Source: Desulfobulbaceae bacterium BRH_c16a (GTDB lineage Bacteria; Desulfobacterota; Desulfobulbia; Desulfobulbales; Desulfocapsaceae). Taken from it: DNA of 64,000 nucleotides. Of this stretch, positions 29,108 through 37,736 are shown piece by piece. The stretch covers positions 62,001 through 126,000 of the forward strand of contig LADS01000004.1 of the NCBI GenBank assembly GCA_000961725.1, read 5' to 3'. Below the pieces are notes generated by a model, which saw only the letters and a list, made by a program, of their open reading frames with translations, ran no database searches and was not told the DNA's origin. The position numbers were made by a program, and so were the translations under genes. The number at the start of each line of letters is the position of its first letter. Position 1 is the stretch's first letter.

Positions 29108-29526
29108 GACTTGTCCAGATCGACAACTGGCGCGACTACCGGCGCGATGGCGAACAGTTTCTGAAGACCGCGCAAGGCGCATACGACCGAAGGAAAAAGA
29201 CCTTCACTCCGGAAACTCTTTACAACCTGACCTGCATGGCCATCGAAAAGCTGATTATGGCATTTCTGATGAAAAACGGCGACCTCGCCGAGAACCATAC
29301 CATGGCCGACCTGCTGAGAGCCCTGCAGCTCCACCTTGGAGAGATCCCGGAACTCGCGGAAAAGCTCCTCTATCTCAACGACTTTCAGGAAATCTGCGAT
29401 CTCGATCAATATACCATCCGTATCCCGTGTGAAGTGGATGTGCTCAAATTTCTCGCGATCGGCGAGGAGGTTCGAACGGTTCTTTTCCCCCACCTCTACG
29501 ATGCCGGGCCTGCGGCAACCCACTGA
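29104..29526 (+). CDS. Small helical HEPN-like protein of unknown function
   Basis: A 140-residue, mostly helical protein, translationally coupled to the GNAT gene. The stretch CMAIEKLIMAFLMKNGDL followed by ENHTMADLLRALQ resembles HEPN domains, where a helix bearing E-K and a later polar-H motif pack together. A clear RNase-type R-x4-6-H motif is not visible, so toxicity is doubtful. No minimal nucleotidyltransferase partner is adjacent. Its place between ferredoxin/GNAT genes and nifEN suggests a nif-linked role. Fold assignment is tentative. Confidence 0.6.
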   Translation: MRLVQIDNWRDYRRDGEQFLKTAQGAYDRRKKTFTPETLYNLTCMAIEKLIMAFLMKNGDLAENHTMADLLRALQLHLGEIPELAEKLLYLNDFQEICDLDQYTIRIPCEVDVLKFLAIGEEVRTVLFPHLYDAGPAATH

Positions 29527-29538
29527 CCTCCTACTTAC

Positions 29539-29567
29539 TTTTGTCGAGCTCAGGCAGCTCGACAAAA
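29539..29567. terminator. Perfect 12-bp stem-loop after the HEPN-like gene
   Basis: TTTTGTCGAGCT (29539-29550) pairs exactly with AGCTCGACAAAA (29556-29567) over a 5-base loop. It starts 12 bases past the stop codon. On the + strand the stem ends in A residues, not a T-run, so it may work with the U-rich base of the stem, or be a processing site. Confidence 0.55.
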
Positions 29568-29685
29568 TTCCAAAACGATCTATTTTCTCCAGACAGAGTT
29601 TCAATTGACCCTATTTACATCCATCGGAACTCCCTGAAATCCCTTCAGGAGTTTTTGAGCTTTCAACACTTTAGGAGAAAATGTC

Positions 29686-30108
29686 ATGGATCAAAAGAAA
29701 ATCCTGCTGGCAATCGACGGATCCGAACACTCTAACAATGTGGTAGAAAAAGCTATCGAATATGCAAAATTGATGGATGCCGGAATTATCCTTGTTTATT
29801 GTCATGAGAAGTTCCCGACAATCCTGGGCGAACCATACAGGGATGACAAAATTGCGAGCATAATCAAGGAGAGTGAAGAACTGATTCAGCCTTTTCTGGA
29901 ACGTGTGCAAAATGAAACTATTCCCGTCGAGGACCGGCTCATGGAGGAACCCGCGGGCAAGATTATCTCGGACATTGCCAAAATAGAAAACTGCGACCTT
30001 ATCGTAATGGGCTCGCGAGGCCGGAGCAATCTCACAAACCTGATAGTGGGCAGCGTAACCAACAGTGTCCTGCATACAGCCCCCTGCTCCGTTTTAGTTG
30101 TAAGATAA
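29686..30108 (+). CDS. Universal stress protein UspA family
   Basis: A 140-residue single-domain Usp protein. The N-terminal strand KKILLAIDGSEHS and the ATP-binding motif VMGSRGRSNLTNLIVGSVTNSVLHTAPCSVLVV (G-2x-G-9x-G-S/T) are intact, so it is likely an ATP-binding type. It has a strong AGGAG site and separate leader, so it may be transcribed apart from the nif genes around it. Its role in the nitrogenase region is unclear. AT content is slightly higher than in the nif genes. Confidence 0.9.
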   Translation: MDQKKILLAIDGSEHSNNVVEKAIEYAKLMDAGIILVYCHEKFPTILGEPYRDDKIASIIKESEELIQPFLERVQNETIPVEDRLMEEPAGKIISDIAKIENCDLIVMGSRGRSNLTNLIVGSVTNSVLHTAPCSVLVVR

Positions 30109-30334
30109 AGATATCACACCCTGACGATTATCCCGAAGGACGTCCGGACAACCAGGAGGACCTCATCCCCCACCTGTTCCGTAACAGCAAAATCTACAAA
30201 ATGAGGTGGTTTCCTTCATTTTCGTAGCGTTTGCTGCCCGGGGCTTGCGGCCGATCACATCGCATCCTGCAGCGCAACTCGTGCATTGGCCGCAATTATC
30301 TGATTTTTATAATATTTCACATCACATCTTTTTC

Positions 30335-30350
30335 TGGCATGGCCCTTGCT
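30335..30350 (+). promoter_or_regulatory. Sigma-54 (-24/-12) promoter of nifENB
   Basis: TGGCATGGCCCTTGCT matches the RpoN consensus with GG and GC correctly spaced. The start would be near 30361, inside the palindrome at 30353-30379, and 38 bases before the nifE ATG. No exact TGT-N10-ACA enhancer was found upstream. Confidence 0.88.
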
Positions 30351-30352
30351 CA

Positions 30353-30379
30353 AAGGTGGATAAGCATCTTATCCACCTT
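30353..30379. promoter_or_regulatory. Perfect 12-bp palindrome over the nifE transcription start
   Basis: AAGGTGGATAAG (30353-30364), a 3-base CAT loop, then its exact complement (30368-30379). It begins three bases after the -12 element, so it covers the predicted start site and early transcript. It may be an operator for a repressor or a 5' hairpin. Confidence 0.6.
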
Positions 30380-30398
30380 GAACAAAAGGACACTGCCG

Positions 30399-31757
30399 AT
30401 GAGTACTCAACCCCTCTTAAAAGAAAGAACGAAACAGATCCACCGCAAAGGGTCCGCCCCGTTTGAACTGGACTGCAACAAGGACAGCCTGGCCGGCGCG
30501 GTCAGTCAGCGCGCCTGTGTCTTCTGCGGCTCCCGGGTGGTGCTCTACCCCATCGCCGACGCGCTGCATCTGGTCCATGGGCCGATAGGCTGCGCCGTCT
30601 ACACCTGGGACATCCGCGGCGCTTTGTCGTCGGGACCGGAACTGCACCGGCTCTCCTTTTCGACAGACCTCCAGGAACTCGATGTCATCTTCGGCGGCGA
30701 GAAGAAACTCGCAAAAGCCCTCGATGAACTGATCGACCTCCATCAGCCGAAGGCCGCCTTCGTTTATTCGACCTGCATTGTCGGACTTATCGGCGACGAC
30801 CTGGAAGCGGTCTGCAAGAAGACTTCGGCGGAGAAAGGCATCCCGGTGCTGCCGGTCCAGTCGGAAGGCTTGAAAGGCAACAAGCGGGCCGGCTATGAGG
30901 CGGCCTGCCATGCTATGGGGAGATTGGTCGGCACCGGCGATATTGCCGGTATCTCCAAACACTCCATCAATATCCTCGGCGATTTCAACCTCGCCGGCGA
31001 AATCTGGCTGATCCGCGAATACTTCCAGCGGATCGGCATCGAAGTAGTCGCCAATATCACCGGCGACGGGCGGATCGCCGACATCCAGCGCAGCCATGGC
31101 GCGGCGCTCAACGTGGTCCAGTGTTCGGGGTCGACCATGGACCTGGCAAATATGATGAAGAAGCGGTTCGGCATTCCTGCTGTCCGGGTCTCCTATTTCG
31201 GGGTCGAAGACATGGCCGAGGCGCTCTATACCGTGGCCCGCCATTTCGGCGAACCGGAGATGATGGAAAAGGCCCGCCGGGTGGTGAAAGAGGAGCTCGA
31301 GACGCTTTTGCCGGAGCTTGCCAGGTATAAAAAGGCCCTCAGCGGCAAGAAGGCGGCGATCTATGTCGGCGGCGCCTTCAAGGCCTTCTCGCTGGTCAAG
31401 GCCTTCCGGCTGATCGGCATGGATGTGGTGATGGTCGGATCGCAGACCGGCACGAAAGAGGATTACGCCGAACTGGCGGAGATAACCGACCAGGGAACCA
31501 TCATCGTCGACGATGCCAATCCCCTCGAACTCTCCTCCTTCTTGAAGGAAAAGGATGTCGATCTCTTTGTCGGCGGGGTGAAGGAGCGGCCCATTGCCTA
31601 TAAACTCGGAGTAGCCTTTTGCGACCACAATCACGAACGCAAGGAAATGCTCGCCGGCTTCCAGGGGATGCTCAATTTCGCCCGTGAGGTCTACGGTTCG
31701 GTCATGAGCCCGGTGTGGAAATTCGTCCCGCGCAGAATACAGGAGAAAAAGTTATGA
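30399..31757 (+). CDS. nifE: FeMo-cofactor scaffold protein NifE
   Basis: ATG 30399 with an AAAGGA site gives 452 residues. The frame is open further left, but that part lies in the promoter. The protein is a NifD-like paralogue with QRACVFCGSRVVLYPIADALHLVHGPIGC at the N-terminus carrying the P-cluster-type cysteines, and FSTDLQELDVIFGGEKKL. NifE pairs with NifN to form the NifEN scaffold, which receives NifB-co (L-cluster) and matures it to FeMo-co with Mo and homocitrate. Its stop overlaps the nifN start (ATGA). Confidence 0.95.
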   Translation: MSTQPLLKERTKQIHRKGSAPFELDCNKDSLAGAVSQRACVFCGSRVVLYPIADALHLVHGPIGCAVYTWDIRGALSSGPELHRLSFSTDLQELDVIFGGEKKLAKALDELIDLHQPKAAFVYSTCIVGLIGDDLEAVCKKTSAEKGIPVLPVQSEGLKGNKRAGYEAACHAMGRLVGTGDIAGISKHSINILGDFNLAGEIWLIREYFQRIGIEVVANITGDGRIADIQRSHGAALNVVQCSGSTMDLANMMKKRFGIPAVRVSYFGVEDMAEALYTVARHFGEPEMMEKARRVVKEELETLLPELARYKKALSGKKAAIYVGGAFKAFSLVKAFRLIGMDVVMVGSQTGTKEDYAELAEITDQGTIIVDDANPLELSSFLKEKDVDLFVGGVKERPIAYKLGVAFCDHNHERKEMLAGFQGMLNFAREVYGSVMSPVWKFVPRRIQEKKL

Positions 31758-33106
31758 GCAAGATGCCAAGTTATACCGCAACCACCAACGCCTGCAAACT
31801 CTGCAAGCCTCTCGGGGCATCGATCGCTTTCCGCGGCATCGAGAGCTGCGTGCCCTTTCTGCACGGCTCGCAGGGCTGTGCCACCTATATGCGGCGCTAT
31901 ATCATCAGCCACTTCAATGAACCGATCGATATCGCCTCGTCATCCCTCGGCGAAAAGAATGCGATCTACGGCGGCGGGCCGAACCTGAAGCTCGGCCTGA
32001 AAAATGTCACTACTAAATATGCACCCAAACTGATCGGTGTAGCGACCACCTGTTTGACCGAGACAATCGGCGACGACGTGCCGATGCTGCTTGCCGAATA
32101 TCATAAAGAGTTCGGAGGCCCCGAATCACCTCTGGTGGTCCACGTCTCGACCCCGAGCTACTCCGGCACCCATATGGAGGGTTTTCACATTGCCGTCAAG
32201 GCGGTAATCGAACAGCTGGCGGGCGAGGCTGAAGCAAACGATACCCTCAATCTGCTCAGCGGTTTTGTCTCAACCGCCGACATCCGCTACCTGCGTGAGG
32301 TGATGGATGACTTCGGCATAACCGCGACTATTCTCCCCGACTACTCCGACACCCTGGACGGTCCGGCCTTAAACGACTATCCGCTCATTCCCGAAGGCGG
32401 CACACCCCTTGCGGCGATCAAGCAGATGGGGGGCGCCATTGCTACAGTTGAACTGGGCGCGACCCTGCCGACGGAAACCGGCGGCACAGTCCTGCAGCGA
32501 GCCCACGGAGTGAAGCTGCACCGCACCGGAATGCCGATCGGCATCCGCGCCACCGATGATTTTTTCGACCTGCTGGCGGAACTCAGCGGCAAGAAGATCC
32601 CGAAGCGCCATGTCGCTGCCCGCGGCCGGTTGGTCGACAGCATGGTCGACGGTCATAAGTACATCTTCGGCAAACGGGCGGTGGTCTACGGCGAGGAGGA
32701 CCTGGTAGTCGGTCTCGCCGGGTTTCTGGCCGAAATCGGGGTAAAACCGGTGCTCTGCGCCTCGGGCGGCAAAAGCGGCAAGATGGCGGCCAGTATCGCA
32801 GCTGCCATCGACGGCCTTGACTGCGACCTGCCGGTGGTGAAAGAGGATGTCGATTTCTTTGATATCGAGACCATGGCGAAAGAACTCGGGGTCGATCTGG
32901 TGATCGGCCATTCGAAGGGCTACACCTTCGCCAGAAAGGAAAACCTGCCGCTTATCAGGGTGGGCTTTCCGATCCACGACCGGGTCGGCGGCCAGCGGAT
33001 TCTCCACCTCGGCTACCATGGCGCCCAGGCCCTGTTCGATCTGATCGCCAACACCGTGATCGACCAGAAACAAACCGATTCACCCGTCGGCTACAGCTAT
33101 ATGTAA
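31754..33106 (+). CDS. nifN: FeMo-cofactor scaffold protein NifN
   Basis: ATG 31754 overlaps the nifE stop by four bases and follows AGGAG, giving 450 residues. It is a NifK-like paralogue: NACKLCKPLGASIAFRGI, then LHGSQGCATYMRRYI and ATTCLTETIGDD, with the beta-chain-type cysteines in each. It forms the alpha2beta2-like NifEN complex with NifE in the cytoplasm. It ends 33 bases before nifB, all under the sigma-54 promoter at 30335. Confidence 0.95.
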   Translation: MSKMPSYTATTNACKLCKPLGASIAFRGIESCVPFLHGSQGCATYMRRYIISHFNEPIDIASSSLGEKNAIYGGGPNLKLGLKNVTTKYAPKLIGVATTCLTETIGDDVPMLLAEYHKEFGGPESPLVVHVSTPSYSGTHMEGFHIAVKAVIEQLAGEAEANDTLNLLSGFVSTADIRYLREVMDDFGITATILPDYSDTLDGPALNDYPLIPEGGTPLAAIKQMGGAIATVELGATLPTETGGTVLQRAHGVKLHRTGMPIGIRATDDFFDLLAELSGKKIPKRHVAARGRLVDSMVDGHKYIFGKRAVVYGEEDLVVGLAGFLAEIGVKPVLCASGGKSGKMAASIAAAIDGLDCDLPVVKEDVDFFDIETMAKELGVDLVIGHSKGYTFARKENLPLIRVGFPIHDRVGGQRILHLGYHGAQALFDLIANTVIDQKQTDSPVGYSYM

Positions 33107-33139
33107 TTGCTCTCAACATTTATACCGTAAGGATCTACC

Positions 33140-34417
33140 ATGAAGAAATCCAGCACTCAAGATTTCCGCAACCACCCGTGCTTTCATGCCGATGCCAAGG
33201 GCAAATTCGGCAGAGTACATCTGCCGGTCGCTCCGAAGTGCAATATCAAATGCAATTTCTGTGACCGAAAATATGATTGCGTCAACGAGTCGCGACCAGG
33301 AGTCACCAGCACGATCCTCTCTCCGGATCAGGCCGAGGTTTATATGCGGAAGGTCCTGGACAAAGAACCGCGGATCAGCGTGGCCGGTATTGCCGGTCCC
33401 GGCGATCCTTTCGCCAACGGTCCGGAAACCATCGCCACCCTGCGCAACATCCGGAAAAATCATCCGGAAACCCTGCTCTGCGTTTCTTCCAACGGCATGG
33501 CTATCGGCCCCTACATCGAGACATTGGCCGAGCTGGAAGTCTCCCATGTGACCATTACCGTCTGTGCCGTCGATCCGGAGATCGGCGAGAAGATCTATGC
33601 CTGGGTAACGGACGGCAATATCGTCTACCGTGGGCGCCAGGCAGCGGAAATGCTGCTGCTGCGCCAGCTTGAGGCGATCAGGAAGCTCAAGGCTCATGGC
33701 ATCACCGTCAAGGTGAACTGCATCGTTATTCCGGGCGTGAACGATCATCATGTGGAAGATGTTGCGAGGACAATGAAGGATCTTGGCGTCAACCTGCTCA
33801 ACTGCATGGCCATGTTCCCCAATGTCAACACCCCCTTCGGCACAATAACCCAGCCGGACAAGGAGATGATGGAGCGGATTCGTACCAGGGCGGAAGAGTA
33901 TCTGCCGCAGATGCGCCACTGCACCCGCTGTCGCGCCGATGCCGTCGGCCTGTTGGGCGATGACCGGACCGAGGAATTCAGGAGCTGCCTGACCGCCTGC
34001 TCCACGCTCAAGCCCCTGCCGCACGAGCAACGGCGCTATGTGGCTGTGGCCACCGAAGAAGGAATCCTGGTCAATAAACATCTTGGCGAGGCGCGGAGCC
34101 TGGAAATCTGGGAGCAGACTGAAAATGGCTTTCAAAAAATAGAAGACCGAGCAACACCAGCTATCGGCGGCGGCATAAAACGATGGCACCAGCTGGCCAA
34201 GATTCTGGGAGATTGCCGGGCGGTACTCGTCAGCGGTGTGGGCCAGACGCCTTTCGACATCCTCAAAAAGTCGGGGGTCAGGCCGGTTGAGGCATCGGGG
34301 TTTATCGAGGAAGGCCTGAGAAGTGTCTATGAGAATAAAGACACATCATTTTTAAGAGGCCGCAGGAATCCCTGCGCAGAAGGGACCTGCACCGGCTCCG
34401 GCGGGGGATGCGGCTGA
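33140..34417 (+). CDS. nifB: Nitrogenase cofactor biosynthesis radical-SAM protein NifB (with NifX domain)
   Basis: A 425-residue protein. The radical-SAM 4Fe-4S motif is C34-x3-C38-x2-C41 (APKCNIKCNFCDRKYDC), with GPGDPF as the SAM-binding glycine motif. The CTRC pair near residue 260 and NHPC near residue 14 are further cluster ligands in the family. The C-terminal 120 residues are a NifX/NafY-type domain, and the tail ends in a Cys/Gly-rich TCTGSGGGCG. It fuses two 4Fe-4S units and inserts carbide to make NifB-co, the FeMo-co core. This is the functional NifB of the cluster, in contrast to the paralogue at 27139. Confidence 0.96.
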   Translation: MKKSSTQDFRNHPCFHADAKGKFGRVHLPVAPKCNIKCNFCDRKYDCVNESRPGVTSTILSPDQAEVYMRKVLDKEPRISVAGIAGPGDPFANGPETIATLRNIRKNHPETLLCVSSNGMAIGPYIETLAELEVSHVTITVCAVDPEIGEKIYAWVTDGNIVYRGRQAAEMLLLRQLEAIRKLKAHGITVKVNCIVIPGVNDHHVEDVARTMKDLGVNLLNCMAMFPNVNTPFGTITQPDKEMMERIRTRAEEYLPQMRHCTRCRADAVGLLGDDRTEEFRSCLTACSTLKPLPHEQRRYVAVATEEGILVNKHLGEARSLEIWEQTENGFQKIEDRATPAIGGGIKRWHQLAKILGDCRAVLVSGVGQTPFDILKKSGVRPVEASGFIEEGLRSVYENKDTSFLRGRRNPCAEGTCTGSGGGCG

Positions 34418-34428
34418 ACCTGAGCAAC

Positions 34429-34463
34429 AAAAAAACCCGCAAACACGTGCTGGCTGCGGGTTT
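34429..34463. terminator. Bidirectional intrinsic terminator after nifB
   Basis: AAACCCGCA (34433-34441) pairs with TGCGGGTTT (34455-34463), with an A-run before and T residues after. It serves nifB on the + strand and the convergent Gfo/Idh gene on the - strand. Confidence 0.85.
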
Positions 34464-34479
34464 ATGGGCATGAACTCCC

Positions 34480-35679
34480 TTACGATATATCCAGCGGCAC
34501 CTTCACCCAGCCGCCACCGCCGTCGCTGGAGCGGATCATCGCATCGATAAAAAGCGCCCCGGCCAAACCATCGGCGGAGGTGGGGAAGTGCAGGGCTAAA
34601 GGATCGGGTTCGACTCCGGCGATCTTCGCGGCGATGGCCTCGGAGGCGTCTTTGTAGAGGTTGGCAAAACCTTCCGGAAAGCCCTCCGGGTGACCGGCCA
34701 CCACGCGACAGGACCGGGCGGCAAGGGGCAGGGTTCCCGGCCCGTTTGCAACCCTCACCTCCATCGGCGCACCGGACGTAACCAGCGGCCTGAAGGTTAA
34801 AATTTGCGGCGTCTCCTGCCACCACTCCAGAGTCCCCTTCGTGCCGCTCACCCGGATGTGCAGGCCGTTGCCCATGCCGGCCGCCGCCTGGGTAACCCAG
34901 TAGCTTCCCCTGGCACCGTTTTCAAGACGGAGAAGCGCTCCGGCGAAATCGTCGACCTGTCGACCGGGAACGATGGCGCCCCGTTCGGCGCAAAGTTCGG
35001 TCACCTCAAGGCCCGTGATAAAACGAAGCAGATTATGGGCATGGCTGCCGATATCGCCAAGAACCAACGACGGCCCGCTTTTTTCCGGAATATTTTTCCA
35101 TGAACGGGGGCCGGTAACCGGATCGGGCCGACTCTCGTCCGCTTTATTCCCCTGGACATATTCCACCTGGACCAGGCGGACGGGCCCCAGATCACCCGCC
35201 GCCACCATCGCCCTGGCCTGACGGACCATGGGGTAGCCGGTGTAATTGTGGGTAAGGCAGAAAATCCTCCCCGTTTCGACGACCCGGGCGTGTAACCGCT
35301 TCGCCTCCGGGAGGCCGTTGGTCATCGGCTTATCGCAGATCAGGTGGAAGCCGTGGTCAAGGGCCGCCATGGCATAGGAGTAGTGGCTGTCGTTGGGGGT
35401 CATGATTGCCACCACATCGGCTCCGTCTGCCCGACTTTTTTCCGCGTTGAGCATCGCTGCAACCGAGGCATATCCCCGATTCTCGGCAAGCCCGAACTCT
35501 TTTGCCCTCGACACGGCCCTTTCGGGGTCCGAGGAGAGGACACCCGCCACCAATTCGTAACGGTCGTCAAGGCGGGCGGCCATGCGGTGCATAGCGCCGA
35601 TAAATGATCCCGGCCCGCCGCCGATCACCGCCAGACGCAACCTCCTGCCGAGCAGCGCAAACACCGGATTACTGTTCAT
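34480..35679 (-). CDS. Gfo/Idh/MocA family oxidoreductase
   Basis: A 399-residue NAD(P)-dependent oxidoreductase. The N-terminal Rossmann motif is LAVIGGGPGSFIGA (residues 15-28), and the dinucleotide domain has the segment LICDKPMTNGLPEAKRL with the catalytic-lysine motif DKP. The C-terminal half is the alpha/beta dimer domain. It is last in a leftward group with kduD, kduI, a cupin and a ROK regulator, so a role in sugar acid metabolism is likely. The exact substrate is not evident. Confidence 0.85.
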   Translation of the reverse strand: MNSNPVFALLGRRLRLAVIGGGPGSFIGAMHRMAARLDDRYELVAGVLSSDPERAVSRAKEFGLAENRGYASVAAMLNAEKSRADGADVVAIMTPNDSHYSYAMAALDHGFHLICDKPMTNGLPEAKRLHARVVETGRIFCLTHNYTGYPMVRQARAMVAAGDLGPVRLVQVEYVQGNKADESRPDPVTGPRSWKNIPEKSGPSLVLGDIGSHAHNLLRFITGLEVTELCAERGAIVPGRQVDDFAGALLRLENGARGSYWVTQAAAGMGNGLHIRVSGTKGTLEWWQETPQILTFRPLVTSGAPMEVRVANGPGTLPLAARSCRVVAGHPEGFPEGFANLYKDASEAIAAKIAGVEPDPLALHFPTSADGLAGALFIDAMIRSSDGGGGWVKVPLDIS

Positions 35680-35699
35680 GTTGTCCTCCAGGTGTTGGG

Positions 35700-36461
35700 T
35701 TATCTTGCCAACCAGCCGCCATCGACGGCAAGGGTATAGCCATGGATATAGTCCGCCGCCGCCGAGGCAAGAAAAACCACCGCCCCGGCCAGATCGACAG
35801 GTTGGCCCCAGCGTCCGGCGGGGATACGTTTCATGATGTCGGTGCTCCGCACCGGATCATGCTGCAGGGCGCGGGTGTTCTCCGTCGCCATGTAACCGGG
35901 AGCGATAGCGTTGACATTGATGTTTTCGGCCGCCCATTCGCAGGCCAATTCGCGGGTCAGCCCCATCACCCCGCTCTTGCTTGCGGTATATGACGGCACC
36001 AGGATCCCCCCCTGGAAGGACAGCATCGAGGCAATATTGACGATTTTGCCGCCGCTCTCTTGGGCGACAAAGCGCTTTGCCACCGCCTGGGCGAGAAAAA
36101 ACAGGGAGCGCAGGTTGAGATTTATCACCTCGTCCCAGTTCTCGCGGGTAAATTCCAGGGCCGGCTGACGCCGGATAATCCCGGCGTTGTTGATCAGGAT
36201 GTCGACCCGGCCAAAGGCCAGGACAGTCTGCTCAACCAGCGGTTCGATCCGGTCGAGGTCGGCCAGATCGGCTTTAATGCCCAGGAATCTTCGTCCCATC
36301 CCGGTAATCTCACCGGCGCAATCCGGCTCGCTGCGGTTGTAGACCCCGACGATATCCGCCCCGGCCTCGGCCAGCCCCAGCGCCATACCCCGGCCAAGGC
36401 CGGTGCCGCAGCCGGTGACGATGGCTACTTTACCCTGCAGATTAAATGCATCAAGTATCAT
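35700..36461 (-). CDS. kduD: 2-dehydro-3-deoxy-D-gluconate 5-dehydrogenase KduD
   Basis: ATG 36461 with an AAGGTG site begins the KduD-like MILDAFNLQGKVAIVTGC, giving 253 residues. It is a short-chain dehydrogenase with TGCGTGLGRGMALGLAEAG, NNAGIIRR, the catalytic Ser and Tyr-x3-Lys in PSYTASKSGVMGLTRELA, and the terminal LAVDGGWLAR. KduD reduces 2,5-diketo-3-deoxygluconate to 2-keto-3-deoxygluconate (KDG) after KduI. It is next to kduI, which supports this identity. Confidence 0.9.
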   Translation of the reverse strand: MILDAFNLQGKVAIVTGCGTGLGRGMALGLAEAGADIVGVYNRSEPDCAGEITGMGRRFLGIKADLADLDRIEPLVEQTVLAFGRVDILINNAGIIRRQPALEFTRENWDEVINLNLRSLFFLAQAVAKRFVAQESGGKIVNIASMLSFQGGILVPSYTASKSGVMGLTRELACEWAAENINVNAIAPGYMATENTRALQHDPVRSTDIMKRIPAGRWGQPVDLAGAVVFLASAAADYIHGYTLAVDGGWLAR

Positions 36462-36511
36462 TATTTCACCTTGATCCGGTATCAATCCGGAATTTCTTGA
36501 TTATCTGAAAT

Positions 36512-37342
36512 TTATCTCAATGTGGCCATGGTCACATGGTCCATATCGCCGAAATTCTGATTCTCGCCGGCCATGCCCCAGATAAAGGTATAGTTGGCGG
36601 TCCCGGCCCCGGAATGGATAGACCAGGAAGGCGACAGCACCACCTCGCCATCCCGCACCACCAGGTGCCTGGTCTCGTCGGGCTCACCCATGAGATGAAA
36701 GACCACCGCATCCGCCGGCATATTGAAATAGAGATAAGCCTCCATGCGTCGCTGGTGAGTATGAACCGGCATGGTATTCCATACCGATCCAGGTTCGAGC
36801 ATAGTCATGCCCATCACCAGCTGGCAGCTCTTCACCCCGCCCGGGTGGATATATTTGCGAATGGTCCGTTTGTTGCTCGTGGTGCTCTCGCCCATGACCA
36901 CCGGCTCGGTGTCGGCCAGAGCGATTCTGACCGTCGGCAACACTGCATGGGCCGGGGCACTGTTGAGATAGAATTTTGCGGGCTTTGCCGGATCGATGCT
37001 TTCAAAACGCAGATCCCTTGTGCCCAATCCGATATAAAGCCCTTCGTTGCGGCCAATTTCAAAGGTTGATCCGTCCGCTACGACCCTGCCTGAATCGCCT
37101 ATATTGATCACGCCCAGCTCGCGTCGTTCGAGGAGGAACTCGGCGCCAATCACCTTCGGGTCGACGGCGAGGGTCAGCGGCTTCACCGGACAGACCCCGC
37201 CAACGATCAGCCGGTCATAGAAACAGTAGGCAAGCTTCGGCTCATCCGGGACAAAGAGGCCCTCCACCAAAAAGTGTCGGCGCAGCTCCTCGGTATCAAA
37301 CATCATCATATGCTCCGGGTGCACCGGATGTCGCACTTCCAT
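36512..37342 (-). CDS. kduI: 5-keto-4-deoxyuronate isomerase KduI
   Basis: A 276-residue bicupin. It opens MEVRHPVHPEHMMMFDTEELRRHFL as in other KduI proteins. The metal-binding motif is PVHTHQRRMEAYLYFNMP (His, His, Glu) and a further His lies in SIHSGAGTANYTFIWGMAGEN. It isomerises 5-keto-4-deoxyuronate, the open form of 4,5-unsaturated galacturonate from pectin lyase action, to 2,5-diketo-3-deoxygluconate. Its presence says the host uses unsaturated oligouronides from outside sources. Confidence 0.95.
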   Translation of the reverse strand: MEVRHPVHPEHMMMFDTEELRRHFLVEGLFVPDEPKLAYCFYDRLIVGGVCPVKPLTLAVDPKVIGAEFLLERRELGVINIGDSGRVVADGSTFEIGRNEGLYIGLGTRDLRFESIDPAKPAKFYLNSAPAHAVLPTVRIALADTEPVVMGESTTSNKRTIRKYIHPGGVKSCQLVMGMTMLEPGSVWNTMPVHTHQRRMEAYLYFNMPADAVVFHLMGEPDETRHLVVRDGEVVLSPSWSIHSGAGTANYTFIWGMAGENQNFGDMDHVTMATLR

Positions 37343-37369
37343 GGTCGTTCTCCTTATTATGCAGTCAAT

Positions 37370-37705
37370 TTACTTGAGAAAATCTTCGCGCAGGGGTGTA
37401 AAGGTATCCACCAGGCGGACATGTTTGCTCAACAGCTGGACGGTATGGGCCACATTCGGCGGTACGGTAAAGATGTCACCCGGCCCAAGGCGGGTTGAGT
37501 CGTCACCGATATGGACGATCAGTTCTCCCGCCGCCACATAGGAAATCTGCTCGTGGGGATGGGAATGGGGCGGATCGGCAGCCTCGCCCGGCCCGTCGTA
37601 AAAGTCGATCACCACCATCATCAGTTGGTCGGTATGGCCGAGGTAGCGTTTGCGTTCCGGCCCGATGATCTCCTTGTCCATGTTGTTTTCTTTTAAAAAA
37701 GCCAT
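37370..37705 (-). CDS. Single-domain cupin protein
   Basis: A 111-residue protein with one cupin barrel. The metal-site motif is PPHSHPHEQISYVAAGE (three His and one Glu), followed by LGPGDIFTVPPNVAHTVQLL, which gives the last His. Such cupins next to kduI often belong to pectin-catabolic operons (the KdgF family linearises unsaturated uronates). KdgF-like function is plausible from position and size but unproven. It lies 27 bases upstream of kduI. Confidence 0.8.
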   Translation of the reverse strand: MAFLKENNMDKEIIGPERKRYLGHTDQLMMVVIDFYDGPGEAADPPHSHPHEQISYVAAGELIVHIGDDSTRLGPGDIFTVPPNVAHTVQLLSKHVRLVDTFTPLREDFLK

Positions 37706-37736
37706 GGTGTTCTCCGTTTGACAGTTCTTGATTGTT

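Noticed and set aside
29104..29526. HEPN/MNT toxin-antitoxin pair
   Set aside because: No nucleotidyltransferase partner gene is adjacent and the RNase motif is not visible. The neighbour is a GNAT protein, so a toxin-antitoxin call (including GNAT-RHH) is not supported.
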